From Rufibacter roseus (GTDB lineage Bacteria > Bacteroidota > Bacteroidia > Cytophagales > Hymenobacteraceae): a DNA stretch of 52,480 nucleotides. Each line of letters opens with the position of its first letter. The stretch's first letter is position 1. This document shows, in pieces, positions 50,620 to 52,480 of this stretch. The position numbers and the translations under genes were made by a program. The stretch lies in contig NZ_LRML01000022.1 of the NCBI RefSeq assembly GCF_001647285.1, positions 1 to 52,480 on the forward strand, written 5' to 3'. The notes under the pieces were generated by a model. It saw only the letters and a program-made list of their open reading frames with translations, was not told the origin of the DNA and ran no database searches.

Positions 50620-51270
50620 GTTTTTCTTTAGTGCGTTATCAATTTGCTCACGATTGCATTCTAGAATCCAGTCGTTGAATTTATGGTATATCGGCAGAAG
50701 GGTTTCCTTGTCCTTGGCCTCAATGTCTAGGCCACGGTCATCATACATGTAGTAGATTAACTTTCTGTCAATGTTCAGGAAGAAAGCCTCTTTGTGCGTG
50801 AGAAATCCCCTGCTATCCAACCTAGGTTGTCGAGGAGGGAAATCCACGACACTAATAGCCGCTAAGATGTTGCGGTAGTTTACCCTGTCAGTTCTAAGTT
50901 TTGCTATTGCCACATTCCAAATGTCTGTCTTGTCGGCTGGTTCATACAACCTATGGACTTTTGAATACGTTAATTCATCCTTTTTCAGCCCTTTGATTTG
51001 CTTGAAGCTATAATTTGAGAAGCTTATTTTTCCGCGTTTGTCCGTGCGCTCCTGAAGGACAAAGTAAATTCTGTCGTTAGGCTTGAAAGCTTCTTCAAAC
51101 AAGGTTACTGCCCGCCGCTCTACTTCTTGAAAATATTCGTCCGTGTTCGTTTCACCCACCTGAAGGTCAAACCTCAAGGCATTGTCCCAGTTGAAGAACA
51201 AGGGAGCTTTGATTTTCAAACCTCTGAAATTCTCTTCAAGGAATTGTCTATATTCTTGTTTGAGTGTCAA
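50611..51270 (-). CDS. DUF3885 domain protein (cassette 11)
   Basis: The 219-residue protein ends in IYYMYDDRGLDIEAKDKETLLPIYHKFNDWILECNREQID, the signature of DUF3885. The N-terminal part has LFFNWDNALRFDLQVGE and the central strand RIYFVLQERTDKRGK, also typical. The start is a TTG; no ATG lies near it. The family is soluble, of unknown function, and common as single genes in Bacteroidota. Its TAA stop is formed by the R'' box of site 10. Confidence 0.78.
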   Translation of the reverse strand: MTLKQEYRQFLEENFRGLKIKAPLFFNWDNALRFDLQVGETNTDEYFQEVERRAVTLFEEAFKPNDRIYFVLQERTDKRGKISFSNYSFKQIKGLKKDELTYSKVHRLYEPADKTDIWNVAIAKLRTDRVNYRNILAAISVVDFPPRQPRLDSRGFLTHKEAFFLNIDRKLIYYMYDDRGLDIEAKDKETLLPIYHKFNDWILECNREQIDNALKKNGL

Positions 51271-51287
51271 TTTTTAATTTTATAAAT

Positions 51288-51358
51288 GGGCTATAACGTC
51301 TAGTGTAAGCGGCGGCGAAGGCCGTCGGCCGAGGTGCCGTTTACACCATGTTGGCTGA
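51288..51358 (-). repeat. attC-like site 11
   Basis: The left box GGGCTATAAC is the exact complement of GTTATAGCCC in site 10. The centre has AAGGCCGTCGGCCGAGGT. The right box is GTTGGCTGAAG. Confidence 0.85.
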
Positions 51359-51375
51359 AGGACTTTTTATGTACT

Positions 51376-51846
51376 CTATTCTATAATAAAGGGTGCAAAT
51401 CTTTTTGTCTTGACTGGCCTTTTAGGTTTGTAATCGCAGTCCCAAATCCATTTTGGCATGGCAGAGATAACTCTCTTTACTTCATTGTCAATCTCATCAC
51501 CAAGTCCTTCAACTATCTTGACATCTCCAACTTCGCCTTTTTCATTGATAGTGAAGCTGGCAAGGACTTTCCCACTGATACTATCATCTTTAACATTATA
51601 GGGTAATTGAAAGCTATCAACAAAGTATTTTACTAATGCTTTATCACCTCCTTTAAACTTGATGCAGAATTCAGAGTCGTCAAAATACACTTTTGAGCTG
51701 TCGCTGTAATCCAACTGAATGTTCTTATCTAAATCTCTTAGATGTGCTGTATCATAGGTGATGTTGTGCTTGAAAGTAACCTTCTTCTGGCAGTATCCAG
51801 AAAGCGGGGCTGTAGCCATCAAGATTAGAAAGGCTATTACTTTCAT
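51376..51846 (-). CDS. Stand-alone TonB C-terminal-domain protein (cassette 12)
   Basis: The ATG at 51846 was chosen over a TTG four codons upstream; it begins a signal peptide (MKVIAFLILMATAPLSGYCQ). The roughly 156-residue protein has a single TonB_C-type domain near the end: SISGKVLASFTINEKGEVGDVKIVEGLGDEIDNEVKRVISAMPKW. Unlike energy transducers it has no N-terminal membrane anchor or Pro-rich spacer, so it cannot transmit energy by itself; a free periplasmic domain is more likely. Confidence 0.75.
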   Translation of the reverse strand: MKVIAFLILMATAPLSGYCQKKVTFKHNITYDTAHLRDLDKNIQLDYSDSSKVYFDDSEFCIKFKGGDKALVKYFVDSFQLPYNVKDDSISGKVLASFTINEKGEVGDVKIVEGLGDEIDNEVKRVISAMPKWIWDCDYKPKRPVKTKRFAPFIIE

Positions 51847-51890
51847 TTTCTTGCTCAAAATTGTAATTCTTTATTTAGTCTTTCAGCCAA

Positions 51891-51956
51891 CGGCTCGTAT
51901 AAACGACGGCCAAGGCCGTCGGCCGTCGGCTGACGTTTATGCATTGTTGTGGCGAG
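51891..51956 (-). repeat. attC-like site 12
   Basis: The left box TTTCAGCCAAC complements GTTGGCTGAAG of site 11 in 10 of 11 positions. The centre is an extended CAAGGCCGTCGGCCGTCGG. The right box is GTTGTGGCGAG. Confidence 0.82.
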
Positions 51957-51993
51957 TTTGTTTTACTGCAAAGCCCGCCGAGTTTTTTTATTT

Positions 51994-52033
51994 CTGTTTA
52001 TGGCCTGTTTTCAGAAAAAGAGCGCGAAAACAG
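51994..52033. repeat. Palindromic repeat family A inside the array
   Basis: CTGTTTATGGCCTGTTTT and GAAAAAGAGCGCGAAAACAG share the chromosomal family layout. Confidence 0.6.
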
Positions 52034-52065
52034 CTTGCCGAATTTTTTATCAAATATTCTCTTGT

Positions 52066-52105
52066 CCGTTTTTGAGCTGTTTTCTGGAAATCAAGCCGAA
52101 AACGC
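52066..52105. repeat. Palindromic repeat family A inside the array
   Basis: CCGTTTTTGAGCTGTTTT and AAATCAAGCCGAAAACG form a second copy 32 bases after the first. Confidence 0.6.
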
Positions 52106-52350
52106 GTTGCCCATCCGTCGTTTTGCAAGCGTTGCTGATAAATCCTTTTGCTCAAACGCAACGTCAATTCCTCTTCTGCGACTTCTGCTACTATTGAAGG
52201 TAAAAGTCGGGCGGCGTTTTATCTCTTTTGCTAAGGTAATTTAATTTTTCTGCCGACTACTTCTGTTTTTTTGCTGGTTTTTATTGCTGGTTCTGCTACT
52301 CTAGCTGATAATTTTTTCTGCTGTGCCTGCTGATTTTTATTATTTCAATT

Positions 52351-52425
52351 GCGGGTAACGGACTAGTATAAAAAACGTGCAAGGCCGTCGGCCGAAGCAT
52401 GATTTTTATACAATCCTATGTTTGC
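52351..52425 (-). repeat. attC-like site 13 (rightmost, partly degenerate)
   Basis: The left box GGGTAAC (minus strand GTTACCC) and arm GGACTAGTATAAAA are intact and the tip has GGCCGTCGGCCG, but the right arm reads TTATACAATCCTATG and lacks the GTT core. It does not complement site 12. Bases to its right (52426-52480) show no gene. Confidence 0.7.
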
Positions 52426-52480
52426 AAAAACCATTTAACTTGTACCAAAAGAGAAGAAAGGGAGGAACAAGATTATTTAT

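Larger units (their letters stand above)
51957..52350. other. Cassette interval without a clear ORF
   Basis: This interval between sites 12 and 13 has no minus-strand ORF of useful length. The plus-strand frames at 51939-52244 overlap repeats and lack coding character. It contains two family A palindromes (51994-52033 and 52066-52105) like those of the chromosome. The boxes of sites 12 and 13 do not match each other, so it may be a rearranged or decayed cassette. Confidence 0.6.
42744..52425 (-). mobile_element. Integron-like gene-cassette array (attC-like sites, no integrase in window)
   Basis: Fourteen sites with the same imperfect palindrome separate twelve one-gene cassettes and one ORF-less interval. 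All twelve genes run on the minus strand with starts close behind a site and stops at or inside the next one. Each site has a 5' AACGnnCTnGTG-like arm, a GGCC-GTC-GGCC tip and a CnTTGTT arm (plus-strand reading). The outermost 6-13 bases at the two ends of a cassette are reverse complements of each other but differ between cassettes, as R' and R'' boxes do in integrons. The cassette genes are clearly more AT-rich than the chromosomal genes to the left. An IS110-family element interrupts one site. No tyrosine-recombinase gene lies in the window. An attI/integrase end would be expected to the right of 52480. Confidence 0.8.

Noticed and set aside
51939..52244. Plus-strand ORFs in the ORF-less interval
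   Set aside because: They run through family A palindromes and part of site 12, and are against the direction of all cassette genes.
42744..52425. CRISPR array
   Set aside because: The repeats are about 60-70 nt, imperfect and spaced by roughly 380-1900 bases that contain genes; no cas genes are present.
42744..52425. Prophage or toxin-antitoxin island as explanation of the small genes
   Set aside because: No phage structural, lysis or recombinase genes and no recognisable toxin/antitoxin pairs are seen, and the site structure is explained better by cassettes.

Overview
The window looks like a chromosomal segment of a Bacteroidota bacterium, most likely Cytophagales and near Hymenobacteraceae (Rufibacter/Nibribacter/Pontibacter-like). 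That placement is inferred from the gene content (lipoproteins, TonB-dependent receptors with CarboxypepD_reg-like domains, VCBS/ASPIC-UnbV proteins, DUF3943, DUF4260), a TAnnTTTG-type promoter, and a family of about 40-nt AT-rich palindromes scattered between genes. No rRNA, tRNA or CRISPR array was recognised.

Bases 1-24,000 hold ordinary chromosomal genes. They include a heme/cytochrome-b-like membrane protein, a VCBS lipoprotein overlapping a vanadium haloperoxidase/PAP2 lipoprotein, a DUF5694 protein, DUF4260, an M3 peptidase (dcp), DUF3943, msrB, an ABC-F ATPase, an outer-membrane beta-barrel receptor, a possible bVLRF1-like protein, a ferritin-like protein coupled to a PQQ-type sugar dehydrogenase, and a DedA/VTT protein. 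Bases 24,000-42,400 hold membrane and stress-type genes: DUF2254, an AI-2E permease, a second PQQ-type sugar dehydrogenase, pcm, two SDRs with a C-terminal membrane anchor, MscS, split and fused versions of an SPW/VKOR module, a GH63/MGH1-like glycosidase, a fragment of a third sugar dehydrogenase and a TonB-dependent receptor.

Bases 42,744-52,425 are different and are the main result. Twelve small AT-rich genes, all on the minus strand, each sit in their own cassette, and a thirteenth interval carries no clear ORF. The intervals are separated by 14 imperfect-palindrome sites of about 60-70 nt with a conserved GGCC-GTC-GGCC tip and outer AAC/GTT arms. For most cassettes the box at one end is the reverse complement of the box at the other end, and that box differs from cassette to cassette. 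This is the R''/R' logic of integron attC sites. The array reads on the minus strand and no integrase is inside the window, so it is either the distal part of a mobile integron-like array or an integrase-less attC cluster. The boxes keep only GTT strictly, so the array may represent an undescribed, divergent integron-like lineage.

One attC-like site (47664-49001) is split by an IS110-family element. The 5' non-coding region of this element folds into two hairpin loops. One loop contains segments matching both ends of the element and the other contains segments matching the attC arm, as expected of a bridge RNA that directs insertion into these attC sites. Cassette cargo includes a DUF2071 protein, a methyltransferase, a DUF922 zinc-protease-like protein, a DUF3885 protein, a stand-alone TonB C-terminal domain, an outer-membrane barrel, a lipoprotein and several unknown small proteins.
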